Below are positions 42,126-51,853 of a stretch of 64,000 nt of DNA, in pieces. Location: the NCBI GenBank assembly GCA_027314595.1, contig DAHVAN010000356.1, forward strand, positions 1 to 64,000, in the 5' to 3' direction. The position numbers were made by a program, and so were the translations under genes. The notes under the pieces were generated by a model, which ran no database searches, was not told where the DNA came from, and saw only the letters and a list, made by a program, of their open reading frames with translations. Positions within the stretch are counted from its first letter, which is position 1, and every line of letters starts with the position of its first letter. The DNA comes from Actinomycetota bacterium. GTDB lineage: Bacteria > Actinomycetota > Actinomycetes > Streptosporangiales > Streptosporangiaceae.

Positions 42126-44053
42126 CAGTGGCCCTTCCCTTCTGTCGGCGCCGGCGCAGCCGGAGGCACCGACGGCAGCCCGGCCAGTTCTTCCTCGGTC
42201 ATGTACTTCTTGAGCTCGGACTTGTCGAACAGCGCGAGCAGGTCCGTGCGCATGGCCGGCAGCGGCTTGTGGGCGAGTTCCACCTTGTCGCCGGTCAGTG
42301 TCAGGATCAGGTTGACCTTGCGCCATTCGGCGGACATCACGGGATAGTCATCGCGGGTGTGCCCGCCGCGGGACTCCTGCCGCTCCAGCGCCGCGAGCGC
42401 CACGCACTCGGCGACGAGCAGCATGTTCCGCAGGTCGAGCGCGTAGTGCCAGCCCGGGTTGTAGGCCCGCTCCCCGGGCACCGCCACCCGAGCGGCCCGT
42501 TCCCTGAACTTCTCGAGTTCGCCGAGCGCGGCCTTGACCTCGTGCTCGCGGCGGATGAGGCCGACCAGGTCCTGCATCGTCTGCTGCAGCTCGTGGTGCA
42601 CCGTGTACGGGTTCTCGCCCTCCGTCCGCCCCAGCGGCGCGAGCGCCTCCGCCACGGCCGCGTCAAGGTCGGCAGGGGACACGGCAGGCTGGGAAGGAAT
42701 CCCTTCCACATAGTCGGCCGCGCCGTCTCCGGCCCGCTTGCCGAACACCAGCAGGTCCGACAGCGAGTTCCCGCCAAGCCTGTTGGATCCGTGCATGCCG
42801 CCGGACACCTCGCCGGCCGCGAACAGGCCGGGCACCGAGGTCGCGGCGCTGTCCGGGTCGACCTCGACGCCGCCCATGACGTAGTGACAGGTCGGCCCGA
42901 TCTCCATCGGCTCCTTGGTGATATCGACGCCGGCCAGCTCCAGGAACTGGTGGTGCATGGACGGCAGTTTCCGCAAGATCTCCTCGGCCGGCAGCCGGGA
43001 GGCGACGTCGAGGAACACCCCGCCGTGCTCCGTCCCGCGCCCGGCCTTGATCTCAGAGTTGATCGACCGGGCGACCTCGTCCCGCGGCAGCAGTTCCGGC
43101 GGGCGCCGGTTGTTGGCCTGGTCGGCGTACCACCGGTCGGCCTCTTCCTCGGTCTCCGCGTACTGCGCGCGGAACACGTCGGGCACGTAGTCGAACATGA
43201 ACCGCTTGCCCTCGGTATTCCGCAGCACCCCGCCGTCGCCGCGCACCGACTCGGTGACGAGCAGGCCGGCCACCGATGGTGGCCAGACCATGCCCGTCGG
43301 GTGGAACTGCACGAACTCCATGTTCAGCAGCGAGGCGCCGGCCAGCAGCGCGAGCGCGTGCCCGTCGCCGCTGTACTCCCAGGAGTTCGAGGTGACCTTG
43401 AACGTCCGCCCGATGCCGCCGGTGGCCAGCACCACCGCGGGCGCCTCGAACAGCACGAACGTGCCCGTGTCCCTGACGTACCCGAAGGCGCCTGCGATCC
43501 GGTCCCCGTCCTTGACCAGCCGCGTGATCGTCGTCTCGGCGAACACCCGGATCATCGCCTCCGGGTCGCCGAGATCGTAAGAATCCCGCTGCTGCAGGGC
43601 CACCACGCGCTGCTGCAGCGTGCGGATCATCTCAAGGCCGGTCCGGTCGCCGACGTGCGCGAGCCGCGGGTACTCGTGACCCCCGAAGTTGCGCTGCGAG
43701 ATCTTGCCGTCCTTCGTCCGGTCGAACAGGGCGCCCCACGCCTCGAGTTCCCAGACCCGGTCCGGCGCCTCCTTGGCGTGCAGTTCGGCCATCCGCGGGT
43801 TGTTCAGGAACTTCCCGCCGCGCATGGTGTCGCGGAAGTGCACCTGCCAGTTGTCGTTGGGGTTCACGTTGCCCATGGCCGCGGCGGCGCCGCCTTCGGC
43901 CATCACCGTGTGGGCCTTGCCGAACAGCGACTTGGAGATGATCGCGGTCTTCTTGCCGCGCGCGCGGGCCTCGATCGCCGCGCGCAGCCCAGAGCCACCC
44001 GCGCCGATCACTACCACGTCATAGGAATGACGCTCGATTTCGCTGGAAGACAT
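42125..44053 (-). CDS. sdhA: Succinate dehydrogenase flavoprotein subunit
   Basis: 642 residues. The FAD-binding start VVVIGAGGSGLRAAIEAR is present, then the flavin-linking region containing SLFGKAHTVMAEGG, the substrate-binding FHPTG and the block SGGMHGSNRLGGNSLSDLLV. The C-terminal helical part has RAARVAVPGERAYNPGWHYA. It oxidises succinate to fumarate in the TCA cycle at the inner face of the membrane. It lies 19 bases after sdhC. Confidence 0.96.
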   Translation of the reverse strand: MSSSEIERHSYDVVVIGAGGSGLRAAIEARARGKKTAIISKSLFGKAHTVMAEGGAAAAMGNVNPNDNWQVHFRDTMRGGKFLNNPRMAELHAKEAPDRVWELEAWGALFDRTKDGKISQRNFGGHEYPRLAHVGDRTGLEMIRTLQQRVVALQQRDSYDLGDPEAMIRVFAETTITRLVKDGDRIAGAFGYVRDTGTFVLFEAPAVVLATGGIGRTFKVTSNSWEYSGDGHALALLAGASLLNMEFVQFHPTGMVWPPSVAGLLVTESVRGDGGVLRNTEGKRFMFDYVPDVFRAQYAETEEEADRWYADQANNRRPPELLPRDEVARSINSEIKAGRGTEHGGVFLDVASRLPAEEILRKLPSMHHQFLELAGVDITKEPMEIGPTCHYVMGGVEVDPDSAATSVPGLFAAGEVSGGMHGSNRLGGNSLSDLLVFGKRAGDGAADYVEGIPSQPAVSPADLDAAVAEALAPLGRTEGENPYTVHHELQQTMQDLVGLIRREHEVKAALGELEKFRERAARVAVPGERAYNPGWHYALDLRNMLLVAECVALAALERQESRGGHTRDDYPVMSAEWRKVNLILTLTGDKVELAHKPLPAMRTDLLALFDKSELKKYMTEEELAGLPSVPPAAPAPTEGKGH

Positions 44054-44072
44054 AACCGCATCCCTGTTCGGC

Positions 44073-44879
44073 CTAATTGAAGAATCGAAGGTCGGAGATC
44101 GCGCCGCTGGCGACCAGCATGACGTACAGGTCGGTCAGCATCAGCGTGCCCAGCGTGGTCCAGGCGAGCTGCATGTGCCGCGCGTTGAGCCAGGAGATCT
44201 TCGTCCAGGCCCAGTACCGCACCGGGTGCTTGGAGAAATGCTTGAGCCTGCCGCCGGTTATGTGCCGGCACGAGTGGCAGGACAGCGTGTACGCCCAGAG
44301 CAGCACCACGTTCGCCAGCATGATGAGCGAGCCGAGCCCGAACCCGAAGTTCCCGTCCTTGCCGCGGAACGCCTGCGTCACGTCCCAGGTGTTGAGCAGC
44401 GAGATCAAGATGACGACGTAGAAGAAGTACCGGTGCAGGTTCTGCATGATCAGCGGGAACCTGGTCTCACCGGTGTACGTCGCGTGCGGCTCCCGCACCG
44501 CGCACGACGGCGGGGACTGCCAGAACGACCGGTAGTAGGCGCGCCGGTAGTAATAACAGGTCAGCCGGAACCCGAGCACGAACACGAGCGAGACGAACGC
44601 GTACGGGATGATCGGCGGCACCGCGGGGATCCACGTGCCCAGCGACGACGCCCCGGGCACGCACTCGCCGCTGACGCAGGGCGAGTAGAACGGCGTCAGG
44701 TAGTGGTAATCCGGTACGTAGTACCAGTGCCCGGTGAACACGCGGACCGTCGCGTAGGCCAGCCATATGGTGAGCAGCGTCACGACGACGATGGGCGCCT
44801 GCCACCACCTGTCCTTGCGGAGCGTCCGCTCGGCGATCTGCGCCCGCGTTCTGGCTGGCGCATCCGATACTTGAGTCAT
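44073..44879 (-). CDS. sdhC: Succinate dehydrogenase membrane anchor subunit
   Basis: 268 residues with about five membrane helices (near 27-45, 85-110, 150-165, 185-200 and 240-255). Conserved His residues in PLIMQNLHRYFFY and CHSCRH are possible heme or quinone ligands. This is the long single anchor seen in actinomycete Sdh1-type complexes rather than the short sdhC/sdhD pair. First gene of the operon, with the promoter in 44880-45108. Confidence 0.85.
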   Translation of the reverse strand: MTQVSDAPARTRAQIAERTLRKDRWWQAPIVVVTLLTIWLAYATVRVFTGHWYYVPDYHYLTPFYSPCVSGECVPGASSLGTWIPAVPPIIPYAFVSLVFVLGFRLTCYYYRRAYYRSFWQSPPSCAVREPHATYTGETRFPLIMQNLHRYFFYVVILISLLNTWDVTQAFRGKDGNFGFGLGSLIMLANVVLLWAYTLSCHSCRHITGGRLKHFSKHPVRYWAWTKISWLNARHMQLAWTTLGTLMLTDLYVMLVASGAISDLRFFN

Positions 44880-45108
44880 ACTTCAGCGTCCTCGCTGCCT
44901 TGTGCGTGATCGTAACGCGACGCGCGTCGAGGCCAGCCCTTGCCCCCGGCGGAAGGGCCCGGGGCGCCCGCGCATGCGATGATGCCCTAGAACTTATTCC
45001 AGTAAGTCTCAGGATGCCGCATCAGGGCACCCATCCAGCATGTGAGACTGACTACACTTAGGGAGCCCGCGCGGCCAGCAGCCATTGCGCGCGGCCACGT
45101 GAGCAGGC
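44880..45108. promoter_or_regulatory. sdh promoter region
   Basis: 229 bases between the sdhC start and the peptidase stop, with no gene. GATGCCC and GGGCATC-like words recur around 44980-45030, and AT-rich patches lie near 44990 and 45050. The sdh promoter must be here; no regulator site could be named. Confidence 0.4.
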
Positions 45109-47268
45109 TCACATGCCGGTCGCGGCGGTCTCAGCCTCCTCGCCGGCCGCCGCGAGCGCCGAGCGCAGGAAAGCGACCTGCAGCAGCAGCAGGTTCTCCG
45201 CCACGACTTCCTGCGGCGTCATGTGGGTGACACCGGAAAGCGGCAGCACCGAATGCGGGTACCCGGCCGCGAGCAGCGCCGATGACAGGCGCAGCGAATG
45301 CGCGACGAACACGTTGTCGTCGGCGACCCCGTGAATGATGAGCAATGGGCGGATGACAGACGCCGCCGCTCGTTCCGGATCATTGATGAGCGAACTTGCC
45401 GCGTAAGCGGCCGGGTTTTCAGCCGGGTCGCCGAGGTACCGCTCGGTGTAGTGCGTGTCGTAGAGCCGCCAGTCGGTCACCGGCGCGCCCGCCACCCCCG
45501 CGTGGAAGACGTCGGGGCGGCGCAGCACCGCGAGCGCCGACAGGTAACCGCCGAACGACCAGCCGCGAATTCCGACCCTGCTCACGTCGAGGTCGGCGAA
45601 TTCCGCCGCCGCGGCGTGCAGCGCCGTGACCTGGTCCTCGAGCACGCCGGTCGCGAGGTCGCCGGCCACCGCCCGGTCCCACGCCGGGCCGCGGCCCGGC
45701 GTGCCGCGGCCGTCCGCGACGACGACCGCGAACCCCTGCTCGGCGAACCACTGCGGGCGGAGGAATATGCCGCAGGCCTGCAGAACCTGCTGTGCGTGCG
45801 GGCCGCCGTACGGTTCCATCAGGACCGGGAGCCTGCCGCCGGGCTCGTGCCAGGAGGGGAACAGAACGGCGGTGCGGATTCCGGTCGGCCCGGCGTTCAG
45901 GAACCGCGGCCGCGGATGCGGCAGGGCGGGCTCCTGCGCGAGGCAGGCGATCTCCCCGGTCGCCTTCCCGTGCCTGACGATCCGCACGGACAGCCGCTTC
46001 GCGGCGAGCGTCCGGCTGCTCACCACCGTTGTGCCGCCCCCCGGCCTGGCGGTGTGCACGCCGGGCCAGGTCGCGATCTCGGCCAGGCCGCCCGTGCCGC
46101 CGGCGCCGGCGTCGTAGCTCCACACGCCGATCTCGGTGGACTCGGTCGAGCCGCGCAGCAGCACGACGCCGCCGTCGGTGCCGAGGACCTCGCGGACCTG
46201 CAGGCCGGGCGGGGTGAGCGGCGCGGCGGCCGCCAGCCCGGAAGCGGGCGCGATGATCAGGCGCCTGGTGTCCTCGCTGATCTCGGTCCACACGATGCGC
46301 CCGTCGTCGAGCTGGGCTGGGACGCCGCCGACGATGTCGGTCCAGTGCTGGTCCTTGTCCTCGCGGATGAGCTCGCCGGTGGTCCCGTCGATGACCTGCA
46401 TGGTCTTCTGGTCGCGGGTCTGGGCGACGATGAGCAGGTCGTCATCCCAGCAGGCCGTGACCAGGTAGGGGAGCTCCTTCCGGTCCCACCCGGCCGGCTC
46501 CGTCGTCCCTGTTCCCCCGGCGGCGGCCGCCGCCGGGGCGATGACCAGCGACACCTCGGCGTTCGGCGTGCCCGCCGCGGGATACCTGACGGTGGCCGGC
46601 TCGCGCTCGGGGTGGGCCGGGTCGGCGATGTGCCAGCGCTTGACGGGCGACTCGTCCACCCGGGCGATGAGCAGCCGGGCGCCGTCGGGTGACCACCAGT
46701 AGCCACGGGACCGGCCCATCTCCTCGGCGGCGACGAACTCGGCGAGACCGAAGGTGACGCCCTCCTCGGCGGCGACCACGTGGTCGTCGCCGGTCTGCAG
46801 GTCGATGACGCGCAGCGCGCCCTGGTGCACGTAGGCGACCTTGCCGCCGCGGGGGTCGGGCCGCGGGTCAAGCGCCGGGGAGCGGGCGGGCACCTGCCGC
46901 GGCGCGGCCCGCGGGTCGCCCAGGGCCACCGCGTACACCTGACCGGACAGCGCGAACACCGCGAGGCTGTGCGCGGCGTCCGCCGCGTACGACACGATGC
47001 CCGCGGCGGTCTCCCGGACCCGTTCCCGGTGAGCGCGCTCCTGCGGCGACAGGCGCTCCTCGTCGGCGCTGATGCCGGCGGGGTCGGCGACCAGGCGTTC
47101 GGCGCCGGTGGCGGCGTCGGCTTCCCACAGGCATGTCACCGGGTCGTCGCCGCTCTTGGTCCGCAGGAACGTGATCCTCGAGCCGTCCGGTGATATCTGG
47201 AAGGCCCGCGGCGCGCCGAGCGTGAACCGCCGGGTCCGGGCCTGCTGCCTGGCGAAGCTGTCCGTCAT
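45109..47268 (-). CDS. S9 family prolyl oligopeptidase/DPP IV-type peptidase
   Basis: 719 residues. The N-terminal beta-propeller (about 15-450) contains [20 protein letters not shown] and [18 protein letters not shown]; the double Glu in [12 protein letters not shown] marks the DPP IV-type subgroup that recognises the free N-terminus. The alpha/beta-hydrolase domain has the nucleophile Ser in GWSFGGYLS, Asp in GVADDNVF and His in GVTHMT. No signal peptide, so cytoplasmic. It should release dipeptides from peptides with Pro or Ala as second residue. Confidence 0.9.
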   Translation of the reverse strand: MTDSFARQQARTRRFTLGAPRAFQISPDGSRITFLRTKSGDDPVTCLWEADAATGAERLVADPAGISADEERLSPQERAHRERVRETAAGIVSYAADAAHSLAVFALSGQVYAVALGDPRAAPRQVPARSPALDPRPDPRGGKVAYVHQGALRVIDLQTGDDHVVAAEEGVTFGLAEFVAAEEMGRSRGYWWSPDGARLLIARVDESPVKRWHIADPAHPEREPATVRYPAAGTPNAEVSLVIAPAAAAAGGTGTTEPAGWDRKELPYLVTACWDDDLLIVAQTRDQKTMQVIDGTTGELIREDKDQHWTDIVGGVPAQLDDGRIVWTEISEDTRRLIIAPASGLAAAAPLTPPGLQVREVLGTDGGVVLLRGSTESTEIGVWSYDAGAGGTGGLAEIATWPGVHTARPGGGTTVVSSRTLAAKRLSVRIVRHGKATGEIACLAQEPALPHPRPRFLNAGPTGIRTAVLFPSWHEPGGRLPVLMEPYGGPHAQQVLQACGIFLRPQWFAEQGFAVVVADGRGTPGRGPAWDRAVAGDLATGVLEDQVTALHAAAAEFADLDVSRVGIRGWSFGGYLSALAVLRRPDVFHAGVAGAPVTDWRLYDTHYTERYLGDPAENPAAYAASSLINDPERAAASVIRPLLIIHGVADDNVFVAHSLRLSSALLAAGYPHSVLPLSGVTHMTPQEVVAENLLLLQVAFLRSALAAAGEEAETAATGM

Positions 47269-47348
47269 ACCTGCATCCTGCCAGTCCCGCGAGCCGAAGG
47301 GCGCGACGGCGGCCTGCCGGGCGGCCGGGGAAAGCGGGACAATACAGC

Positions 47349-48251
47349 ATGGAACGCAGTCTGTTGTTCGTGCATGCGCACCCCGACGACGAGTCGATCG
47401 GCACCGGCGCGACGATGGCCAGGTACGCGGCCGAAGGCGCCAGGGTCACCCTCGTGACCTGCACGCTCGGCGAGCTCGGGGAGATCATTCCGCCGGCGCT
47501 GCGGCACCTGCTCCCCGACGAGCTCGGCGAGCACCGCACCGGCGAACTGGCGCGGGCGTGCCAGGCGCTCGGCGTGTCCGACCACCGGTTCCTCGGCGGC
47601 CCCGGGCGCTGGCGGGATTCGGGGATGATGGGCCTGCCCGACAACGACGACCCGCGCTGCTTCTGGCAGGCCGACGTGGACGAGGCCGCCTCGGCGCTCG
47701 CCGACGTCGTCAGGGAGGTCGCGGCGGACGTGATCGTGACCTACGACGCGAACGGCTTCTACGGGCATCCGGACCACATCCAGGCCCACCGGGTCGCCAG
47801 GCGGGCGCGTCAGATGACCGGCGGGACCGCGAAGTTCTACGCGACGGCGATGCCGCGCTCGGTGCTCGCCGAGGCCGTCAAGCTGCCCGCGGACTCCTGG
47901 TTCAAGCAGGTCACGGACCTGTCGGCGAGCGTTCCCGACGACGCGGTCACGACGCGGATCGACGCGACCGCCTACCTGGGCGCCAAGCTGGCCGCGATGC
48001 GGGCGCACCAGACCCAGATCACGGTGGACGGCGGGTTCTTCGCGCTGTCCAACGACCTGGGCATGCGCGTTCTCGGCACCGAGTACTACACGCTGCTCGA
48101 CGGCCCGCCCACCGCCCCCGGGCCCACCGCCCCCGGCGCGCGGTACGAGAGCGACCTCTTCGCGCGCTGGCCCGGCGCCCCAGCGCGCACCCGCGCCGGA
48201 CTCGGTAGCCTGCTGGTTCATGGGGACAACGCAGGGCCTGCCAGGACGTGA
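47349..48251 (+). CDS. mshB: N-acetylglucosaminyl-inositol deacetylase (mycothiol synthesis)
   Basis: 300 residues. The zinc site is HAHPDDE near the N-terminus and HPDHIQAH later; [13 protein letters not shown] and [12 protein letters not shown] are MshB signatures. It removes the acetyl group from GlcNAc-inositol in the second step of mycothiol biosynthesis, which marks an actinomycete. The C-terminal 40 residues are divergent. Its end overlaps the following small membrane gene by 32 bases. Confidence 0.93.
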   Translation: MERSLLFVHAHPDDESIGTGATMARYAAEGARVTLVTCTLGELGEIIPPALRHLLPDELGEHRTGELARACQALGVSDHRFLGGPGRWRDSGMMGLPDNDDPRCFWQADVDEAASALADVVREVAADVIVTYDANGFYGHPDHIQAHRVARRARQMTGGTAKFYATAMPRSVLAEAVKLPADSWFKQVTDLSASVPDDAVTTRIDATAYLGAKLAAMRAHQTQITVDGGFFALSNDLGMRVLGTEYYTLLDGPPTAPGPTAPGARYESDLFARWPGAPARTRAGLGSLLVHGDNAGPART

Positions 48252-48621
48252 GCAGCCGCGCGCTTTCACGGCGGTGACCTACCTGGTGCTGCTCCTGCTC
48301 GGCGTCATGGAGGGCCTGATCGGCAGCTTCCAGTACAGCCGCGGCCCCGCTCCGCTCATCGCGATCCTGCTCGCCGTGATGATCTTCGTCACGTGCCTGC
48401 TGTGCGGCTGGGGGATGGGTTCCTTCGCCGGCGGCCTGGTCCCCGCCATCGGCTGGATCGTCGCCTCGTTCGTGATGTCGATGCCAAGCTCGCACGGCAG
48501 CGTGATCATCACCGCCACCACCGCGGGCGAGTGGTACCTGTACGGCGGCGCGTTCGCCGCCACGGGCGGCGCCTCCGCCGCGTTCATTCTCTGGGCCCGC
48601 CGGCAGCCCCGCCGCCGCTGA
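48220..48621 (+). CDS. Small membrane protein after mshB (DUF6113-like)
   Basis: 133 residues with four hydrophobic segments, beginning [20 protein letters not shown] and ending [19 protein letters not shown] recognise this as a small membrane family that often follows mshB in actinomycetes. It overlaps the mshB end and is likely cotranscribed. Function unknown. Confidence 0.75.
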   Translation: MGTTQGLPGREQPRAFTAVTYLVLLLLGVMEGLIGSFQYSRGPAPLIAILLAVMIFVTCLLCGWGMGSFAGGLVPAIGWIVASFVMSMPSSHGSVIITATTAGEWYLYGGAFAATGGASAAFILWARRQPRRR

Positions 48622-48641
48622 CAGCGGCTGCCTCGAATCAT

Positions 48642-48683
48642 TGTGTGTAGTTTGACCCCGGCCAGGGGGTCAAACTACACACA
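48642..48683. terminator. Perfect 18-bp inverted repeat between convergent genes
   Basis: TGTGTGTAGTTTGACCCC (48642-48659) is exactly complementary to 48666-48683, with a six-base loop. It lies 20 bases after the membrane gene and 145 bases from the rocD stop. It can act as a terminator in both directions. Unusual for this genome, both arms are AT-rich at their bases. No open frame in 48684-48828 is convincing. Confidence 0.85.
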
Positions 48684-48828
48684 TAAATCGGGGACCGTGG
48701 CCGGGACCGCCCGACCGCCGGCCCATCAGTCCCGCCAGCCGCAGCCGCCGCACAGGTGCCGGCCCCGCGCCGCCGCGCAGGCATCCGGCCCCGCGCCGCG
48801 CGCCCCGCGCCCCGCGCAGCGCCGCCGC

Positions 48829-50040
48829 TCAGCCGGTCAGCACCGCCTCGGTGAAGCGCTCGAGGGCCCAGTCGAGCTCGTCTTCGGTGATCACGAGCGG
48901 GGGCGCGAGCCTGATCGTGGTGCCGTGCGTCTCCTTGGCGAGGACGCCGAGCGACAGGAGCCGTTCGCACACCGCGCGGCCGTCCAGCGAGCGGAAGGAC
49001 ACGCCCGCCCACAGCCCCCGCCCGCGCACCGACGAGACCACCGACGACGGCAGGGCGCGCAGGCGAGCGTGGAACCTCGCGCCGAGCTCGGCCGAGCGCG
49101 CCTGGTACTCGCCGGTCCGCAGCATCGCGATGACCTCGCGTCCCACCGCGCACGCCAGCGGGTTGCCGCCGAACGTCGATCCGTGCTGTCCGGGCCGGAG
49201 CACCCCGAGCACCGGCCGCGTGGACACCATCGCAGAGACCGGCACGATGCCGCCGCCCAGCGCCTTGCCCAGCAGGTAGGCGTCGGGCTCGACGCCTTCC
49301 AGCGAGCACGCGAACGTCGCCCCCGCCCGCCCGAGCCCGGACTGGATCTCATCGGCGATCATCAGCGCGCCCGCCGACGTGCACAGCTCACGCACCCCGG
49401 CGAGGAAGCCAGGGGGCGGCACGATGACGCCGGCCTCGCCCTGGACCGGCTCGATCAGCACCGCGACGATCCGCGGCCCGTAGGCGGCGAAGACCGACTT
49501 CAGGGCCGGCATGTCCCCGTACCGGACAGAGACGAACCCGGGCGTGTACGGCCCGAAGCCGTTCTTCGCGTCCGGGTCGGAGGAGAACGACACGATCGTC
49601 GTGGTGCGCCCGTGGAAGTTCCCGTCGAACACCACGATCACCGCCTGGCCGTCGGGCACGCCACGGACCTCGTACCCCCACTTGCGCGCGACCTTGATCG
49701 CGGTCTCGACCGCCTCGGCGCCGGTGTTCATGGGCAGCACCATGTCCATGCCCGCCAGTTCGGCCAGCTCGGCGCAGAACGGCCCGAACTGGTCGTGGTC
49801 GAAGGCCCGGCTCATCAGCGTGACCCGGTCGAGCTGCCGCCTGGCGGCGGCGACCAGCCGCGGGTGCCTGTGCCCGAAGTTGAGCGCCGAGTACCCGGCG
49901 AGCATGTCCAGGTAGCGCCGGCCCGCCACGTCGGTCACCCAGACGCCGGACGCGGTCGCGGCGATGACGGGCAGCGGATGATAGTTGTGCGCGCTGAACT
50001 CGCGCGTCAGCCCGGCCAGGTCTGCCAGCGTTTCGGTCAT
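48829..50040 (-). CDS. rocD: Ornithine aminotransferase
   Basis: 403 residues. The class III aminotransferase layout is clear: SALNFGHRHPRLVAAARRQL, the cofactor region containing NTGAEAVETAIKVARKWGYE and FDGNFHGRTT, then IADEIQSGLGRAG with the Asp that holds the pyridine ring, the Schiff-base Lys in YLLGKALGGG, and GQHGSTFGGNPLACAV. It converts ornithine to glutamate semialdehyde. The gene next to it encodes an arginine-modifying enzyme, so both serve arginine breakdown. Confidence 0.93.
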   Translation of the reverse strand: MTETLADLAGLTREFSAHNYHPLPVIAATASGVWVTDVAGRRYLDMLAGYSALNFGHRHPRLVAAARRQLDRVTLMSRAFDHDQFGPFCAELAELAGMDMVLPMNTGAEAVETAIKVARKWGYEVRGVPDGQAVIVVFDGNFHGRTTTIVSFSSDPDAKNGFGPYTPGFVSVRYGDMPALKSVFAAYGPRIVAVLIEPVQGEAGVIVPPPGFLAGVRELCTSAGALMIADEIQSGLGRAGATFACSLEGVEPDAYLLGKALGGGIVPVSAMVSTRPVLGVLRPGQHGSTFGGNPLACAVGREVIAMLRTGEYQARSAELGARFHARLRALPSSVVSSVRGRGLWAGVSFRSLDGRAVCERLLSLGVLAKETHGTTIRLAPPLVITEDELDWALERFTEAVLTG

Positions 50041-50069
50041 CGCGGTCGCTCCCTTGGCTAGCGCGGACG

Positions 50070-50903
50070 TCAGGGTCTGGCCGGACGCAGCTCGAGCGTG
50101 CAGCACTTGGCGCCGCCGCCCGCCTTGAGCAGCTCCGACATATCGACGGGGACCGGCGCGAATCCGCGCGCGCACAGCTGCCTGGCGAGCCCGGCGGCCT
50201 GCGCGGCGAGCACCACGTGGTACCCGTCGCTGACCGCGTTCAGCCCGAGCACCTCCGCGTCCTCGTCCTTGGCCTCGATCAGTTCGGGGAACACCGAGCC
50301 GAGCGCCGCCCGCCCGGCGTCGTCGAACGCGGCGGGGTAGTACATCGCGGTGGCCGAGTCGAGCACGCACAGCGCGGTGTCCAGGTGGTAGAACCGCGGG
50401 TCCACGAGCCGCAGGCTCACCACCGGCATGCCGAACACGGCGGCGAGCTCGCTCGCGGCCCTCTGGTCGCTGCGGAACCCGTACCCGGCGAGCAGCGTCT
50501 GCCCGGCGACGAGGATGTCTCCCTCGCCTTCGTTGTAATACCCGGGCACGCGGACCTCAGGCCAGCCATTGGTCCTGAACCAGTCGAGGTAGGCCCAGGC
50601 TTCCGCGGACCGCTGCGGGTGCCGGAACCTGGCGCCGAGCACGGTCCCGCCGACGACCGTCGCCCCGTTGGCGGCGAAGACCATGTCGGGCAGCCCGGGC
50701 ACCGGGTCGATGACGCGCACCTCGTGCCCGAGGCCGAGATAGGCCGTCCTGAGCCGCTCCCACTGAAGCATCGCGAGCCCGGCGTCGGCGGGCTGGTCCG
50801 GCCGCATCCACGGGTTGATCGCGTAGGTCACGGCGAAGTGGGCCGGCGGGCACATCAGGTAGCTGCGGCCGGTGGCGGCCCGGCGCGGCCCGAGGTTCGT
50901 CAT
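50070..50903 (-). CDS. ddaH: Dimethylarginine dimethylaminohydrolase-like enzyme
   Basis: 277 residues. The arginine-deiminase-fold signatures are PDMVFAANGATVV, the catalytic Glu/His region YNEGEGDILVAG and DPRFYHLDTALCVL, and the nucleophile Cys in GGGAKCCTLEL. It should hydrolyse methylarginine to citrulline and an amine, or a related amidino substrate. It is located 29 bases before rocD on the same strand, a common arrangement in actinomycetes. The symbol follows that usage; the exact substrate is inferred. Confidence 0.85.
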   Translation of the reverse strand: MTNLGPRRAATGRSYLMCPPAHFAVTYAINPWMRPDQPADAGLAMLQWERLRTAYLGLGHEVRVIDPVPGLPDMVFAANGATVVGGTVLGARFRHPQRSAEAWAYLDWFRTNGWPEVRVPGYYNEGEGDILVAGQTLLAGYGFRSDQRAASELAAVFGMPVVSLRLVDPRFYHLDTALCVLDSATAMYYPAAFDDAGRAALGSVFPELIEAKDEDAEVLGLNAVSDGYHVVLAAQAAGLARQLCARGFAPVPVDMSELLKAGGGAKCCTLELRPARP

Positions 50904-51026
50904 GGCGTTAAGCGTAAGGAGCCGAGCTGCCGGTATGGCACCCGGTGATCATGCGTCCATGCGGCGTTTCGTTGCGTTTTCCGGCCAGTTCCCGGCCATT
51001 CGTTGTGTCGCCAGGCGAGCGGGGAG

Positions 51027-51797
51027 CTACCGCCCGACGTCGCGCGCCAGGTCCAGCCCGAACAGCATGTCCGCCGCCGCGAACGTCTCGAACTTCACCC
51101 CGTCGGGCTCGCCGGGGTCGTCGGCCAGCGCGGCCATCTCGCGCAGCGCCGCCGCGGTGTCCAGGCCGTCGGCGAACGCGGCGGTGATCGCGCCGGCGTA
51201 CCGCGGCGACATCGGCCCGCTCGGCGACCGCGCCCACCGCGCGACGAGCTCCCGCCACCGGGCCAGGGTCCTTGACGCGCCGTTATGGTCCCAGCCGTCC
51301 CCGAGAGCCTCGCCATACCCATGCCTCATCAGCATCATCCGAACGAGGAGTGGCTCCTCCCCGAGCCCGAGCCGCTCCGCCAGCGGGCGTGCCGTCTGCG
51401 CCGGCGCCGGGTCCGCCACCTCGATCCACTGCGCGGCCAGCCTCGCGACCCCGGCGCCGGCGTCCTCGCCGGCCACCCGGATGCCCACGTCGAACACCGG
51501 CGCGCGGACTGCGCCGGCGAACAGGTCGGCCAGCGCGTCCGCGCCGGCCGGCGGCGTCAGCGTCTGCCGCGGCGGGTGGATGTTGAGGGCCGCGCAGATC
51601 GCGCGCAGGCCGTCCTCCTGGTGCGGGAGGAGATCGACGACAGAGGGAACAAGCCGGCACCGTTCGGACAATCGCCTCAGGATGTCGGCGGCCAGGTAGC
51701 CGCGCACCTGCCCCAGCCCGGTGCGGCGGGCCGCGACCAGCACCCGGAACTCTCCCCGGTGCGCGGGCCGCACGTCGGCGTCGTTGAGCCTGACCAC
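51027..51797 (-). CDS. Conserved hypothetical protein with synthetase-like helical end
   Basis: 256 residues, starting MVRLNDADVRPAHRGEFRVL. Its C-terminal 60 residues, around ITAAFADGLDTAAALREMAA and FETFAAADMLFGLDLARDVG, resemble the helical bundle at the end of class I aminoacyl-tRNA synthetases and MshC. The rest is alpha-helical without catalytic motifs. It is probably an actinomycete-specific family. A short promoter region separates it from ddaH. The resemblance is by eye only and needs a structure comparison. Confidence 0.6.
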   Translation of the reverse strand: MVRLNDADVRPAHRGEFRVLVAARRTGLGQVRGYLAADILRRLSERCRLVPSVVDLLPHQEDGLRAICAALNIHPPRQTLTPPAGADALADLFAGAVRAPVFDVGIRVAGEDAGAGVARLAAQWIEVADPAPAQTARPLAERLGLGEEPLLVRMMLMRHGYGEALGDGWDHNGASRTLARWRELVARWARSPSGPMSPRYAGAITAAFADGLDTAAALREMAALADDPGEPDGVKFETFAAADMLFGLDLARDVGR

Positions 51798-51853
51798 CCT
51801 GCCACGTTAGCCGGTCGCCTCCGGCTAGGCCGGCCCGGCGTGCCCGATCCGTG

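Noticed and set aside
42128-44080. 650-codon plus-strand frame opposite sdhA
   Set aside because: Mirror of the sdhA codons; no domain, and sdhA is unambiguous.
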